DNA of 64,000 nt from Lysobacterales bacterium (GTDB taxonomy: Bacteria; Pseudomonadota; Gammaproteobacteria; Xanthomonadales; SZUA-5): the NCBI GenBank assembly GCA_019187485.1, contig JABAQR010000047.1, positions 1-64,000 on the forward strand. Direction: 5' to 3'. Of this stretch, positions 1-11,771 are shown in pieces; positions within the stretch are counted from its first letter, which is position 1, and each line of letters begins with the position of its first letter. Under the pieces are notes generated by a model. The model was not told where the DNA came from. It ran no database searches and saw only the letters and a program-made list of their open reading frames with translations. Both the position numbers and the translations under genes were made by a program.

Positions 1-141
1 GCAGCAGCGCAACAGCGCATCCTGCAGCCACCAGCCATCGGCCCGGTCGGCACCGCGTCCGCCGGGATCGCCGGCCCGCGCGCGCAGCGTCAGGCCGATG
101 CGCGGCGGCCGGCGCGGCGTCCTGCGCGCGCCATCGCTCAA
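1..141 (-). CDS. Partial hypothetical protein (5' end only)
   Basis: An open minus-strand frame of 47 codons runs off the left edge. Its possible TTG start overlaps the speD stop codon (TTGA), and its third codon positions are almost all G or C, as in the real genes here; the other two minus frames are less biased or hit a stop. The visible residues are Arg-rich and include [10 protein letters not shown] and [14 protein letters not shown] do not recognise the family. The close coupling suggests a gene cotranscribed with speD. The start codon and even the reality of the gene are uncertain. Confidence 0.35.
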   Translation of the reverse strand, partial: MSDGARRTPRRPPRIGLTLRARAGDPGGRGADRADGWWLQDALLRCC

Positions 142-959
142 TCCAGGTTGCGGCCGTGGAACAGCTCGCCGATCTCGCGCCGCACCTGGGCCTCGATGCG
201 CGCGCGGTCCTTGAAGGACAGCTCGTTCTTGGTCGCCTCGAACAGGTAGGTGTCGAGGTCGAACTCCTTGATGTGCATCTTCGTGTGGAAGATGTTTTCC
301 TGGTACACGCAGACGTCGAACATCTCGTAGCGGTTCTTGATCGGGCGCGACAGAAAGTCCTGGATCGAGTTGATGCGGTGGTCAATGTAGTGCTTGCGCC
401 CGCGCACATCGCGGGTGGCACCGCGCACGCGGTAATCCATGATCACGATGTCCGACTCGAAGCTGTCGATCAGGTAGTTCAGCGCCTTCAGCGGCGAGAT
501 CACGCCACAGGTGGCGACATCGATGTCCGCGCGGAAGGTGCTGATGCCATTGAAGGGATGGCTTTCCGGGTAGGTGTGGACGGTGATGTGACTCTTGTCC
601 AGGTGCGCGACCACGCTCGCCTCGATCTCGTCGGATTCGAGCATCGCGTCCTTCAGCATCTCGCGACCAACGTCGGCGCGGTCGATCACCGGCTGCTCCG
701 AGATCAGGATGGTGACGCTGGCGCCCTGCGGGTCGTAGTCCTGGCGCGCCACGTTCAGTACATTGGCGCCGATGATGTCGGCCACCTCGGTCAGGATTTC
801 GGTCAGGCGCTCGGCGTTGTAGGCCTCGTCGATGTACTCGATGTAGCGCTGGCGCTGCTCTGCGGTGACCGCGTAGCAGACGTCGTAGATGTTGAAGGAC
901 AGCGCCTTCGTGAGATTGTTGAACCCCTGCAGCTTCAGGCGCGGAATCGGCTTGACCAT
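138..959 (-). CDS. speD: S-adenosylmethionine decarboxylase proenzyme
   Basis: Makes decarboxylated SAM, the aminopropyl donor for spermidine synthesis. The 273-residue product matches the enterobacterial type of SpeD (about 264 aa) over its whole length: [20 protein letters not shown] near the start, then [41 protein letters not shown] and [19 protein letters not shown]. The self-cleavage site is K122-S123 in AHLDKSHIT; Ser123 would become the pyruvoyl group. The ATG at 959 was chosen because homology begins a few residues after it; the frame stays open upstream to 1406 but that part lacks any family likeness. No speE lies in the window. The next gene on this strand may overlap its stop. Confidence 0.97.
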   Translation of the reverse strand: MVKPIPRLKLQGFNNLTKALSFNIYDVCYAVTAEQRQRYIEYIDEAYNAERLTEILTEVADIIGANVLNVARQDYDPQGASVTILISEQPVIDRADVGREMLKDAMLESDEIEASVVAHLDKSHITVHTYPESHPFNGISTFRADIDVATCGVISPLKALNYLIDSFESDIVIMDYRVRGATRDVRGRKHYIDHRINSIQDFLSRPIKNRYEMFDVCVYQENIFHTKMHIKEFDLDTYLFEATKNELSFKDRARIEAQVRREIGELFHGRNLD

Positions 960-1516
960 GCGGGTCTCCAGGGAGCACGAAGGGCGCGCCTGACCGGCAA
1001 GCGGCCGCGCGGGGCGCGGATTATGGAGCAAGATTTTCGAACGCAACATCGGGAGCAACGAGTGCCGAGTGGTACGCGCGGCTGCGCCGCGCCCGGTGGT
1101 GCGTGGCAATCGCCTCCGGACCCTCGACGGACCGATCCTGCCACCGAGAAGAAACGGATTGGCCTGGATGAGCCCACCCCGGACTCGCCAGCCCGCGCCA
1201 AGTCCGACGCATGTTCGGATTCGGCTTCGCCCAGTCGAGCGCTTGTGCGCTCTATTCAAGGCACTGTTCTGCAAGGCATTCATGGGTGGGCCGCGAAAAT
1301 GTGCCAAGACACGCGATCCACGGCGCGCCAGGCATCGCGAGACGCCGTCCTTGCGCTCGCGCCTGTGCCCGCCCGCGAGCGCCGACCGTTCCGTCGGACG
1401 ACACAACCGGCGACCTTGTCCCGTCGCCTCCGGTCACTGCGTTCTCCGCACTCGACCGTCGTCACGCCTACAATCGGCCGTCGCACGCCACCGCCCCGCT
1501 CCCAGGAGTCCCCACG
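960..1516. other. Intergenic region between divergent speD and lipoprotein gene
   Basis: No gene is seen in these 557 bases; frames that cross them have unbiased third positions. The stretch holds one copy of the multi-hairpin intergenic repeat (1181-1290). A TACAAT -10-like hexamer at 1469-1474 lies 43 bases before the lipoprotein start, without a convincing -35 element. Confidence 0.6.
1181..1290 (-). repeat. Multi-hairpin intergenic repeat, copy A
   Basis: Read on the minus strand, this segment has the same order of hairpins as copies near 58.7 kb and 63.3 kb. They are GAGCGC/GCGCTC (1237-1252), TCCGA/TCGGA with loop acatgcg (1203-1219), and GGGCT/AGTCC with loop ggcg (1181-1194). The core AACATGCGTCGGA and the following CTGGCGAGTCCGG are shared with copy C. 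The A-T pair at the top of the central stem is G-C in copy B, a compensatory change. Confidence 0.6.
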
Positions 1517-3196
1517 ATGCTTTCGCCTGCCCGCCGCACCCTGCTCGCAGCACTCGCCGCCATCACCCTGGCCGCCTGCAGCAAGGACCAGGCCCCCACC
1601 GACCCGCTCGCCTACGTGCCCGCAGACACTCCCTACCTGTTCGCCAATCGCACCCCGATGCCGCGAGAGGCGCTGGAGGCGTGGACCAAGATGTACGGCG
1701 TCCGCATCGAAGATCTGTACGCGGATCTGGCCAAGGACCCGGAACTGCTGAAGATCGAGGGCGAGTTCGGCGAATGGCTGCGCGCGGCGCTGCCGGAGGT
1801 CGGCAAGCTCGCCTCACCGGGCGGCATGGATGCGCTCGGCCTGAAGTCCGATGGTCGGATCGCGATCTATGGCTTCGGCCTGATGCCGGTGTATCGCATG
1901 CAGCTTGCGGACGCCGCGAAGTTTGCCGAAACGGTTGCTCGCATCGAGGGGCGCTCGGGCAGGAAACTCGCCACGCGCAAGTTCGGCGAGCACACGCTGT
2001 GGCAGTTCGCCAACGACAAGGCCCAGGTGGTGTTCGGTCCGATCGGCGATTTCCTGGTCGCCAGCGTCGCCCCGGCGAACGCCGACGAGGCGCGCCTGAG
2101 CGCGCAACTCGGCTTGAGCCTGCCCGAGAGGTCCATCGCCAGCAATGAGGCCCTCGCCGAGCTCGACCAGAAAAATGGATTCGACGGTCATTTCAGCGGC
2201 TATCTCGACGTGCGCAGCCTGGCGCAGCGTCTGACCGGCCGCAACCAGGACGATGCGGCGGTGATCGCGGCCTTCGGTGGCGAGGTGCCCAAGCTCTCCG
2301 ATGCCTGCACCAGCGAACTCGACGCGATGACCGCAAAGTTCCCTCGCGTGATCTTCGGCACCACCACTTTCGACGCCAAGCGCATGAACGTCGCCAGCAT
2401 CGTCGAGATGGAGCCCGGCCTCGCCGCCTCGCTGCAGAAGATCGCAGCACCGATTCCGGGCAGCGCGGCCGAGGACGCCGTGATGCTGCGCTTCGCCGCG
2501 GCGGTCGATCTGCCGGAGGCCATGCGTTTCCTCAACGGTGTAGCCGACGCGATCGGCGCGGCGCCCTACCAGTGCGAAGAACTCAAGGGGATCAACGACA
2601 GCGCCGCCGAACTCAAGCAGAACCTCGCGAACCCGGGTTTGGCGATGGCCGGCGCGATGAACGCGTTGCACTTCGGCCTCGAGGACGTGACCATCGACCG
2701 CGGCAGCGAGATGCCAAGCAAGCTCTCGGCCTACATGACCATCGGGTCCTCGTCGCCGTTGATGCTGTGGGGCTTTGCTCAGCAGGGCGTGCCGGCGCTG
2801 GCGCAACTGACGCTCAGTACCGACGGCAAGATCGTGTCGCTGCCGGCCGACGCCTTCCCGATGCCGATCCCGCTGGAGCTGAAGGCGGTGATGACCGCGA
2901 AGAGCCTGGGCGTGGCCACCCGCGACATCGCCGATGCCAGCTTCAGCGCCGCCGCCGACGTGCCCGCCAGCGGCGACGGCACGGTGCTGCGCTACGGCTT
3001 CTCCGGCCGCTTCTTCAAGCTGATGGCCGACAACATGCCGGCCGCCGACGCCGGCATGGAAGAGCAGGAACGCCGGGAAATGGAACGCGGCGTCGCCATC
3101 ATCCGCGCGATGGGCGACAGCGTGAAGATGATGGACGTGCGCATGCAACTGACCGCGCGCGGCATCGAGATGGTGCAGAGCAACGAACTGAACTGA
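1517..3196 (+). CDS. Putative outer-membrane lipoprotein, unknown function
   Basis: A 559-residue protein with a clear lipoprotein signal: a hydrophobic stretch ends in the lipobox L-A-A-C, with the lipidated Cys at 21. The residue after it is Ser, not Asp, so outer-membrane sorting is expected. The mature part starts with YVPADTPYLFANRTP, a kind of opening I associate with uncharacterised Xanthomonadales lipoproteins. There is no recognisable catalytic motif, and the body alternates charged and hydrophobic segments without membrane spans. The ATG at 1517 has an AGGAG ribosome site at 1504-1508. It stands alone, convergent with greA, and is followed by a strong hairpin. Function is unknown. 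Confidence 0.85.
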   Translation: MLSPARRTLLAALAAITLAACSKDQAPTDPLAYVPADTPYLFANRTPMPREALEAWTKMYGVRIEDLYADLAKDPELLKIEGEFGEWLRAALPEVGKLASPGGMDALGLKSDGRIAIYGFGLMPVYRMQLADAAKFAETVARIEGRSGRKLATRKFGEHTLWQFANDKAQVVFGPIGDFLVASVAPANADEARLSAQLGLSLPERSIASNEALAELDQKNGFDGHFSGYLDVRSLAQRLTGRNQDDAAVIAAFGGEVPKLSDACTSELDAMTAKFPRVIFGTTTFDAKRMNVASIVEMEPGLAASLQKIAAPIPGSAAEDAVMLRFAAAVDLPEAMRFLNGVADAIGAAPYQCEELKGINDSAAELKQNLANPGLAMAGAMNALHFGLEDVTIDRGSEMPSKLSAYMTIGSSSPLMLWGFAQQGVPALAQLTLSTDGKIVSLPADAFPMPIPLELKAVMTAKSLGVATRDIADASFSAAADVPASGDGTVLRYGFSGRFFKLMADNMPAADAGMEEQERREMERGVAIIRAMGDSVKMMDVRMQLTARGIEMVQSNELN

Positions 3197-3205
3197 GAGT
3201 CCGGC

Positions 3206-3229
3206 GGCCGGCGCCCCGCGGCGCCGGCC
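3206..3229. terminator. Perfect GC-rich hairpin between convergent genes
   Basis: GGCCGGCGCC, a 4-base loop, then GGCGCCGGCC form a perfect 10-bp stem ten bases after the lipoprotein stop. There is no T-run on either side, so whether it terminates intrinsically is uncertain; it may serve as an mRNA 3'-end stabiliser. Confidence 0.5.
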
Positions 3230-3237
3230 CGCCATCG

Positions 3238-3323
3238 CTCGCGGGTTGCGGGCAGCACCACAGCTCGTTCCGGATCCGCGTCTGGCGAGCCTTGGACGCC
3301 CGCCAGGCTCGCGCAACCCGCGC
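3238..3323. repeat. Nested inverted repeats
   Basis: An outer arm pair, CGCGGGTTGCG near 3240 and CGCAACCCGCG ending at 3323, encloses an inner pair, GCGAGCCT and AGGCTCGC. Together they could fold into one long interrupted stem between the convergent lipoprotein and greA genes. No coding function is seen. Confidence 0.45.
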
Positions 3324-3365
3324 ATGACCGCCGTTGCCGCCACGAGCGACCACCGGCTCGCGGCT

Positions 3366-3841
3366 TCACTCCTCGTAACGCACCTCGACCACCTCGAAAC
3401 TCTTGCGGCCTCCCGGGGTGTCGATGTGCACGGTGTCGCCTTCGCTCTTGCCGATCAGCGCGCGCGCGACCGGGGAGGACACCGAGATCATGCGCTGCTT
3501 GATGTCGGCCTCGAGGTCGCCGACGATCTGGTAGCGCACCGCCTCGTCGCTGTGCATGTCCTGCAGTTCGACGATCGCGCCGAAGACGATCCGCGAACCC
3601 GGCTTCAGCTTGCTGGTGTCGATGATCTCGGCGTTCGCCAGCGTGTTCTCGAGCTCGTTGATGCGGCCCTCGGTGAAGCTCTGCTGCTCGCGCGCCGCGT
3701 GGTACTCGGCGTTCTCGCGCAGGTCGCCGTGCGCGCGCGCCTCGGCGATCGCCTCGATGATCTGCGGGCGCTTGACCGATTTGAGGTGCTCCAGTTCGGC
3801 ACGCAGCCTGTTCGCGCCCTTCTGCGTCAATGGTGCTCTTT

Positions 3842-3845
<4 letters not shown>
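3366..3845 (-). CDS. greA: Transcript cleavage factor GreA
   Basis: Rescues backtracked RNA polymerase by stimulating RNA cleavage. The 159 residues match the family length. The N-terminal coiled coil carries the acidic tip [16 protein letters not shown], with the D and E residues that enter the polymerase secondary channel. The C-terminal FKBP-like domain includes [20 protein letters not shown] and ends [17 protein letters not shown]. Its ATG overlaps the carB stop (ATGA), so it is probably translationally coupled as the last gene of the car operon, an arrangement common in gammaproteobacteria. Confidence 0.97.
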
Positions 3846-7087
<3,242 letters not shown>

Positions 7088-7118
7088 GGGGCTTCTCGCA
7101 CGACAACGCTGAAATGGT

Positions 7119-7162
7119 GGACGCAAAGGACGCAAAGGGGCGCAAAGGACGCAAAGTGAAGC
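7119..7162 (+). repeat. Inverted repeat flanking the GxxExxY gene, carB side
   Basis: A 44-bp sequence built from GGACGCAAAG-type units. It matches the reverse complement of 7559-7603 except for one substitution and one small indel. It lies between the stop of the GxxExxY gene and the start of carB. Confidence 0.9.
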
Positions 7163-7168
7163 AACCAG

Positions 7169-7555
7169 CTAAATGGGGTCATCCTCTTTATGGCCCTGCA
7201 CCAACCGCGAGATTCCGAGGCGCGTCGGACCAAAGTTCAGAAGAAGACCTACGCGCAAGCCCGTTGCACGGAGGTAATTCAGTACCTGCGCCGAATGTTC
7301 TGGAGCGGTGCGCTCGATCGACTTGATCTCCACCAGCAATTTCTCTTCCACTATCAGGTCGGCAAAGTAATCGCCAACGATTGCGCCCCGATACTTGATT
7401 TGCAGAGGCTTCTGTTGTTCTGCGCGAATTCCACTCCGGACGAGTTCTACCAGCAACGCGTTTTCGTACACCTTCTCAAGAAACCCGAAGCCAAGTTCCT
7501 TACGCACGTCGATCGCGCACGCGATCAGCTTCTCGGAGAGAAGTCCCTGTCTCAT
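7169..7555 (-). CDS. GxxExxY protein, PD-(D/E)xK nuclease-like
   Basis: A 128-residue protein of the GxxExxY family, placed by Pfam in the PD-(D/E)xK nuclease superfamily. The naming motif is G24-F-L-E27-K-V-Y30. The likely active site is D66 in GDYFADLIV and E76-x-K78 in LLVEIKSI, the D...ExK pattern of such nucleases; the C-terminal helix VLNYLRATG and strand GLLLNFG also fit. Its biological role is not established. The ATG overlaps the carA stop codon (AATGA), so translation is likely coupled to carA. Near-perfect inverted repeats flank it. Its codon use is slightly less GC-rich than the neighbours, consistent with acquisition. Confidence 0.88.
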   Translation of the reverse strand: MRQGLLSEKLIACAIDVRKELGFGFLEKVYENALLVELVRSGIRAEQQKPLQIKYRGAIVGDYFADLIVEEKLLVEIKSIERTAPEHSAQVLNYLRATGLRVGLLLNFGPTRLGISRLVQGHKEDDPI

Positions 7556-8721
7556 TTCGCTTCTACTTTGCGTCCTTCGCGCCCCTTTGCGTCCTTTGCG
7601 TCCTCCATCAAACGCACGAACTGGTCGAACAATCCCTCGACATCGCGCGGACCGGGACTTGCCTCGGGATGACCCTGGAAGGAAAAGGCCGGGGCGTTGG
7701 TCAACGCGATTCCCTGGTTCGAGCCGTCGAACAAGGACCGGTGAGTCACGCGAACGTGGTCGGGCAGCGAGCGCTCGTCGATCGCAAACCCATGGTTCTG
7801 GCTCGAAATCATCACGCGCCCGGTGGCGAGGTCGATGACCGGGTGGTTGGCGCCGTGGTGGCCGAACTTCATCTTGAGGGTTTTCGCGCCGGCGGCGAGG
7901 CCGAGCAACTGGTGGCCGAGGCAGATGCCGAAGGTCGGGATCTGCGCGGCGAGGAAACGGCGGATCGCCGCGATCGCGTAGTCGCAGGGTTCGGGGTCGC
8001 CGGGGCCGTTGGACAGGAAGATGCCGTCGGGGTGCATCGCCAGCACCTCGTCGGCCGGCGTCTGCGCGGGCACCACGGTGACGCGGCAGCCGCGGTCGAC
8101 CAGCAGGCGCAGGATGTTGCGCTTGACACCGAAGTCGTAGGCGACCACGTGGAAGCGGCCGGCGCCGCTCTTGAAACCGGGCTCGCCGAGGTCGTAGACG
8201 CCCTGGTCCCAGGCGTAGCGCGCCGGGGTCGAGACCACCTTCGCGAGGTCCATGCCCTTGAGGCCCGGGAAGGCCCGCGCGAGCGCCAGCGTGGCGTCCT
8301 CGCGGGCGTCGGCACCGGCGACGATCGCGCCATTCTGTGCGCCCCGCTCGCGCAGGATGCGGGTCAGCTTGCGAGTGTCGATGTCGGCGATCGCGACCAC
8401 CGCGCGCGCCTGCAGGTAGCTCGACAGGTCGGACTCGCTGCGCCAGTTGCTGGCCAGCAGCGGCAGGTCGCGGATGACGAGACCGGTCGCGTAGATCCCG
8501 CGCGACTCCTCGTCGGCGGCGTTGCAGCCGGTGTTGCCGATGTGCGGATAGGTCAGCGTGACGATCTGCTGCGCATACGAGGGATCGGTCAGGATCTCCT
8601 GATAGCCGGTCAGTGCGGTGTTGAACACCACCTCGCCGCTGCGGGCACCGTCGGCGCCGATGGAAACGCCACGGAAAACGCTGCCGTCCGCCAGGGCCAG
8701 GATCGCCGGAACACGCGCCAT
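7552..8721 (-). CDS. carA: Carbamoyl-phosphate synthase small (glutaminase) subunit
   Basis: Hydrolyses glutamine and channels ammonia to CarB. The 389 residues contain the N-terminal domain ([25 protein letters not shown]) and a class I glutamine amidotransferase domain with catalytic C267 in GICLGHQLL and H351/E353 in [11 protein letters not shown]. The ATG at 8721 follows a GGAGAG ribosome site. The family core ends at about LFDQFVRLM; the last part (about residues 373-388, [16 protein letters not shown]) is encoded inside the flanking inverted repeat, so this protein has a repeat-derived tail. Its stop overlaps the next gene's start. Confidence 0.97.
   Translation of the reverse strand: MARVPAILALADGSVFRGVSIGADGARSGEVVFNTALTGYQEILTDPSYAQQIVTLTYPHIGNTGCNAADEESRGIYATGLVIRDLPLLASNWRSESDLSSYLQARAVVAIADIDTRKLTRILRERGAQNGAIVAGADAREDATLALARAFPGLKGMDLAKVVSTPARYAWDQGVYDLGEPGFKSGAGRFHVVAYDFGVKRNILRLLVDRGCRVTVVPAQTPADEVLAMHPDGIFLSNGPGDPEPCDYAIAAIRRFLAAQIPTFGICLGHQLLGLAAGAKTLKMKFGHHGANHPVIDLATGRVMISSQNHGFAIDERSLPDHVRVTHRSLFDGSNQGIALTNAPAFSFQGHPEASPGPRDVEGLFDQFVRLMEDAKDAKGREGRKVEAK
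7559..7603 (-). repeat. Inverted repeat flanking the GxxExxY gene, carA side
   Basis: A 45-bp partner of 7119-7162 in opposite orientation, lying wholly inside the 3' end of carA. Read on the minus strand it begins GGACGCAAAGGACGCAAAGG. In the carA frame it encodes Lys/Arg/Asp/Glu/Ala-rich residues. Confidence 0.9.
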
Positions 8722-8799
8722 GCATCTCTCCAGGTGCGACAAGGCCCACGGATGCACCTTCGCGGTGATCCGGCAGCCTGATCGTGTGGGACCGGCGGG

Positions 8800-8827
8800 A
8801 TCATAACCGTTGGGCGTGGTGCTGGTA
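8800..8827 (-). promoter_or_regulatory. Possible carA promoter
   Basis: On the minus strand a good -10 hexamer TATGAT (8800-8805) lies about 80 bases before the carA start. A TACCAG at 8822-8827, 16 bases upstream, is only a weak -35. No pyrimidine attenuator or arginine operator was recognised in the 242-base spacer. Confidence 0.3.
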
Positions 8828-8963
8828 CTCCGGCGGTGCGGGCCGGATCGGGTTCGGCTGGTTTGTGGCCGACGCCGCCGCCGTGTCACGCAGGCCGCTG
8901 CGTGGACCATGTGACCTGCATCGGCGTTTCGGGGGTCGTGTTGTCCGCAGGGCTACGCGACCA

Positions 8964-9563
8964 CTACTTCAGCAGATCCACAAAGCGCTTGCGGAATTTC
9001 GCCACCTTGGGCGCGATGACCAGGCTGCAGTAGGGCTGCTCGCCATTCAGCTCGAAGTACTCCTGGTGGTAATCCTCGGCCGGCCAGAAGGTCTCCAGCG
9101 GCTCGACCTGGGTGACGATGCTGCCGCGCCACTCGCCACTCTGTGCGGTGCGCGCGATCGCGGCCTCGATCGCGGCCTTCTCGGCATCGTTGCGGTAGAA
9201 GGCGATCGAGCGGTACTGCGGGCCGACGTCGTTGCCCTGGCGGTCGCGGGTGGTCGGGTCGTGGATCGTGAAGTAGACGTCGAGCAGGGTGTCGAGCGAG
9301 ACCTGCTGCGGGTCGTACTGGATCTCGACCACTTCGGCGTGCCCGGTGCGACCGCCGGTGACCTGCTTGTAGCTCGGGCTTGGCACGTGGCCGCCGGCGT
9401 AGCCGGACACCGCCGCGCTGACGCCGCGGACCTCTTCGTAGACCGCTTCGAGGCACCAGAAGCAGCCGCCGCCGAGGACAATGCTGGCTTGGTTGGGCGT
9501 GTCGGCGTGGGTGTCCATGGCAATGCTCGCGGTCAGTATGGGAATCAGGAAGCGCAGTTTCAT
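8964..9563 (-). CDS. msrA: Peptide-methionine (S)-S-oxide reductase, exported
   Basis: Reduces the S epimer of methionine sulfoxide in damaged proteins. The 199 residues contain the catalytic GGGCFWCLEA, with nucleophile C34 and C37, followed by GYAGGHVPSPSYKQVTGG, GHAEVVEIQYDP and YRSIAFY, all typical of MsrA. An N-terminal hydrophobic stretch (MKLRFLIPILTASIA) before the domain suggests a signal peptide and a periplasmic enzyme. No MsrB domain or neighbour is present, and there is no obvious C-terminal resolving Cys, so the resolving residue would be C37 or an external reductant. Divergent from the exported protein at 9710. Confidence 0.95.
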   Translation of the reverse strand: MKLRFLIPILTASIAMDTHADTPNQASIVLGGGCFWCLEAVYEEVRGVSAAVSGYAGGHVPSPSYKQVTGGRTGHAEVVEIQYDPQQVSLDTLLDVYFTIHDPTTRDRQGNDVGPQYRSIAFYRNDAEKAAIEAAIARTAQSGEWRGSIVTQVEPLETFWPAEDYHQEYFELNGEQPYCSLVIAPKVAKFRKRFVDLLK

Positions 9564-9709
9564 CGGGGTTTCCTTGGCGGAGACGCGGAACGGACCGAAG
9601 CGGGTCGCGCCGGCTTTCGCAAGTGTGCACCCGGTCGCGTGAAAGCGTTAACAAACGCGGCAGCAGCGGCGCGATCATGCTCTCACCGGAGCCCTCGGAG
9701 GCAGCGACC

Positions 9710-10792
9710 ATGCGATCGATGTGCGCGACTGTTTTCGCCCTGTTGCTCGCGGGCGGCGTGCTCGCCGCACCGCTGCCGCGCCTGCACCCGAACTCGGTGT
9801 GGTACCAGCGCATCGACCAGGCGCCGCTGCACGCCAACTCCGGCACCATGATCTCGACGCTGTCCGGTCTCGGCGGCTTCGGCAACGGGCGCATGCAGAT
9901 CGATTTCTCGATGTACGTGCTGTACGCGACCGCGGGCACGCCGACCCAGCCGCTGGTCGAGATTCCGAGCAGCGATCCCAACGACGACTACTACCTGCCC
10001 GATTGCGACCCGCTCGGCACGCCGATCCCGCTGCCCGTCGGTGGCGCGATCGAGGGCCAGCAGGGCTACTCCTGCGATGTCTTCGGCAACGACTGCCACT
10101 TGCTGGTGGTCACCGGCAACGAGATCTTCGAGGTCTACCGCGCCAACTCCGCCGGCGGCCAGGTGCAGGCGCAGTGCCTGGCGCGCTGGCGCATGGACGC
10201 GCTGTACCCGGCCACCCAGCGCGGCGAGCACTGCACCAGCGCGGATGCCGCCGGTTTCCCGATCGCACCGCTGCTGTTCAACGCCGACGAAGTCGCGGCG
10301 GTGGACGAGCTGCCGGACGGCGACCTCGGCCATGCGCTGCGCTTCATCCTGCCGAACAACCGCATGGCCAACGATGGCTCGCTCGGCGGCGTGCAGGGTC
10401 GGCTGTACGTGCGCCCAGGCACACATGCCGGCGGACCTTCGGGCCCTGTCGGATCGGTCCCCTACGGCGCCCGCCTGCGTCTGCGCGCTGACTTCCCGAT
10501 GACCGGCTACAACGCCGCCGCGCGCGTGATCCTGCGCACCATGCAGCGCTACGGCATCGTCCTCGCCGACGGCGGCAACATCGCGCTGACCGCCGAAAGC
10601 GACCGCTACACGACGAACACCTGGACCAGCCTCGGCATCGGCTCGCGCGTCTTCGACCAGACCGCCGGCGCGACCGACGTGTTCATCAGCGATTTCGCCG
10701 TGCTCGACACCGGCCCGCGCATCGCCGAGACCTACGACTGCGTGCGCAGCGAGCCGACGGTCGACGGCGTGTTCGCGAACGGCTTCGAGTGA
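9710..10792 (+). CDS. Exported protein with C-terminal GFE tail
   Basis: A 360-residue protein with a signal peptide (MRSMCATVFALLLAGGVLAA, cleavage near APLPR). I do not recognise the domain. The mature part is rich in Gly, Asp, Tyr and paired Cys (YLPDCDPLG, SCDVFGNDCH, GEHCTSAD) and includes RFILPNNRMANDGSLGGVQG, which hints at a beta-rich, possibly carbohydrate-related fold. It ends DGVFANGFE and stops, a tail also seen near the end of the protein at 37692 and, from general knowledge, in many exported proteins of Rhodanobacteraceae. The ATG at 9710 has a GGAG site 9 bases upstream; an upstream ATG at 9677 is possible. Confidence 0.8.
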   Translation: MRSMCATVFALLLAGGVLAAPLPRLHPNSVWYQRIDQAPLHANSGTMISTLSGLGGFGNGRMQIDFSMYVLYATAGTPTQPLVEIPSSDPNDDYYLPDCDPLGTPIPLPVGGAIEGQQGYSCDVFGNDCHLLVVTGNEIFEVYRANSAGGQVQAQCLARWRMDALYPATQRGEHCTSADAAGFPIAPLLFNADEVAAVDELPDGDLGHALRFILPNNRMANDGSLGGVQGRLYVRPGTHAGGPSGPVGSVPYGARLRLRADFPMTGYNAAARVILRTMQRYGIVLADGGNIALTAESDRYTTNTWTSLGIGSRVFDQTAGATDVFISDFAVLDTGPRIAETYDCVRSEPTVDGVFANGFE

Positions 10793-10898
10793 GGATGTTT
10801 GCCAGTCGGATCGAGCGCGCCCGATTCGCCGCCGACGGGCCCGGCCTGCACATGCTGCCCCGCACCGTCCCGGAACGCACAGCACCTGGTTGACCGCC

Positions 10899-11735
10899 TC
10901 AGAGCAGATCCGCCTCGTCAAAAGGCCGTGCCTTGACCGCGAGATCCAGCGCTTGCAGCGTTTCCAGCAACCCCGCCATGCGCGCCAGCGGCCAGGCGTT
11001 GGGGCCGTCGGAGAGCGCCTGGTCGGGGTCCGGGTGGGTTTCCATGAACAGGCCGCAAATGCCGACCGCGACCGCGGCGCGCGCCAGCGCGGGGATGAAT
11101 TCACGCTGGCCGCCGGAACTGCTGCCCTGCCCACCCGGCAACTGCACCGAATGGGTGGCGTCGAATACCACCGGCGCGTCGGTCGCGCGCATCACCACCA
11201 GCGCGCGCATGTCGGACACCAGGTTGTTGTAGCCGAAGCTGACGCCGCGCTCGCAGACCATGATCTGCTGGTTGCCGGCATCGCGCGCTTTCTGGACCAC
11301 GTTGCCCATGTCCCAGGGCGCGAGGAACTGACCCTTCTTGATGTTGACCGGCAGGCCGGCGCGGGCGACGTTCTGGATGAAGTCGGTCTGCCGGCACAGG
11401 AAAGCCGGAGTCTGCAGCACGTCGACCACGCTCGCGACCTCGGCCAGCGGCGTGTACTCGTGCACATCGGTCAGCACCGGCACCCCGAGCTGGCGTTTCA
11501 CCTCGGCCAGCACCTTCAGCCCCTCCTCCATTCCCGGCCCGCGGAAACTGCGGCCGGAAGAGCGGTTGGCCTTGTCGAAGGAGGACTTGAAGATGAACGG
11601 GATACCGAGCCGCCCGGTGATCTCCTGGAGCACGCCGGCGGTGTCGAGCTGCAGTTGCAGCGACTCGACCACGCAGGGCCCGGCGATCAGGAAGAAGGGC
11701 CGGTGGAGGCCGATGTCGAAGCCGCAGAGGTTCAT
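10899..11735 (-). CDS. kdsA: 3-deoxy-8-phosphooctulonate (KDO-8-P) synthase
   Basis: Condenses phosphoenolpyruvate with arabinose 5-phosphate, the first committed step to KDO for the lipopolysaccharide core. The 278 residues fit the family (about 280). Motifs: [71 protein letters not shown] and [11 protein letters not shown]. The ATG at 11735 was preferred over upstream in-frame codons because homology starts at once. It lies 106 bases after pyrG on the same strand, an order usual in gammaproteobacteria (pyrG-kdsA-eno), although eno is absent here. Confidence 0.97.
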   Translation of the reverse strand: MNLCGFDIGLHRPFFLIAGPCVVESLQLQLDTAGVLQEITGRLGIPFIFKSSFDKANRSSGRSFRGPGMEEGLKVLAEVKRQLGVPVLTDVHEYTPLAEVASVVDVLQTPAFLCRQTDFIQNVARAGLPVNIKKGQFLAPWDMGNVVQKARDAGNQQIMVCERGVSFGYNNLVSDMRALVVMRATDAPVVFDATHSVQLPGGQGSSSGGQREFIPALARAAVAVGICGLFMETHPDPDQALSDGPNAWPLARMAGLLETLQALDLAVKARPFDEADLL

Positions 11736-11771
11736 GGCGTGAAAAGTGAGGCGATTGAACAGGCCGCGTCT

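Larger units (their letters stand above)
7119..7603. mobile_element. Repeat-bounded GxxExxY unit inserted in the car operon
   Basis: A 485-bp unit made of one small nuclease-fold gene between 44/45-bp inverted repeats. It separates carA from carB, which are normally adjacent. No transposase is present and no target-site duplication is visible, so calling it mobile is inference from the terminal repeats, the unusual position and the presence of a degenerate relative without a gene near 24.1 kb. GxxExxY genes beside ACGCAAAGG-type repeats are something I recall from other environmental genomes. Confidence 0.5.

Noticed and set aside
1814-3343. 509-codon minus-strand frame
   Set aside because: Antisense to the lipoprotein gene, which has a signal peptide, lipobox and ribosome site.
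7190-7672. Plus-strand frame of 160 codons across the GxxExxY unit
   Set aside because: Antisense to a gene with clear family motifs; its open state comes partly from the repeats.
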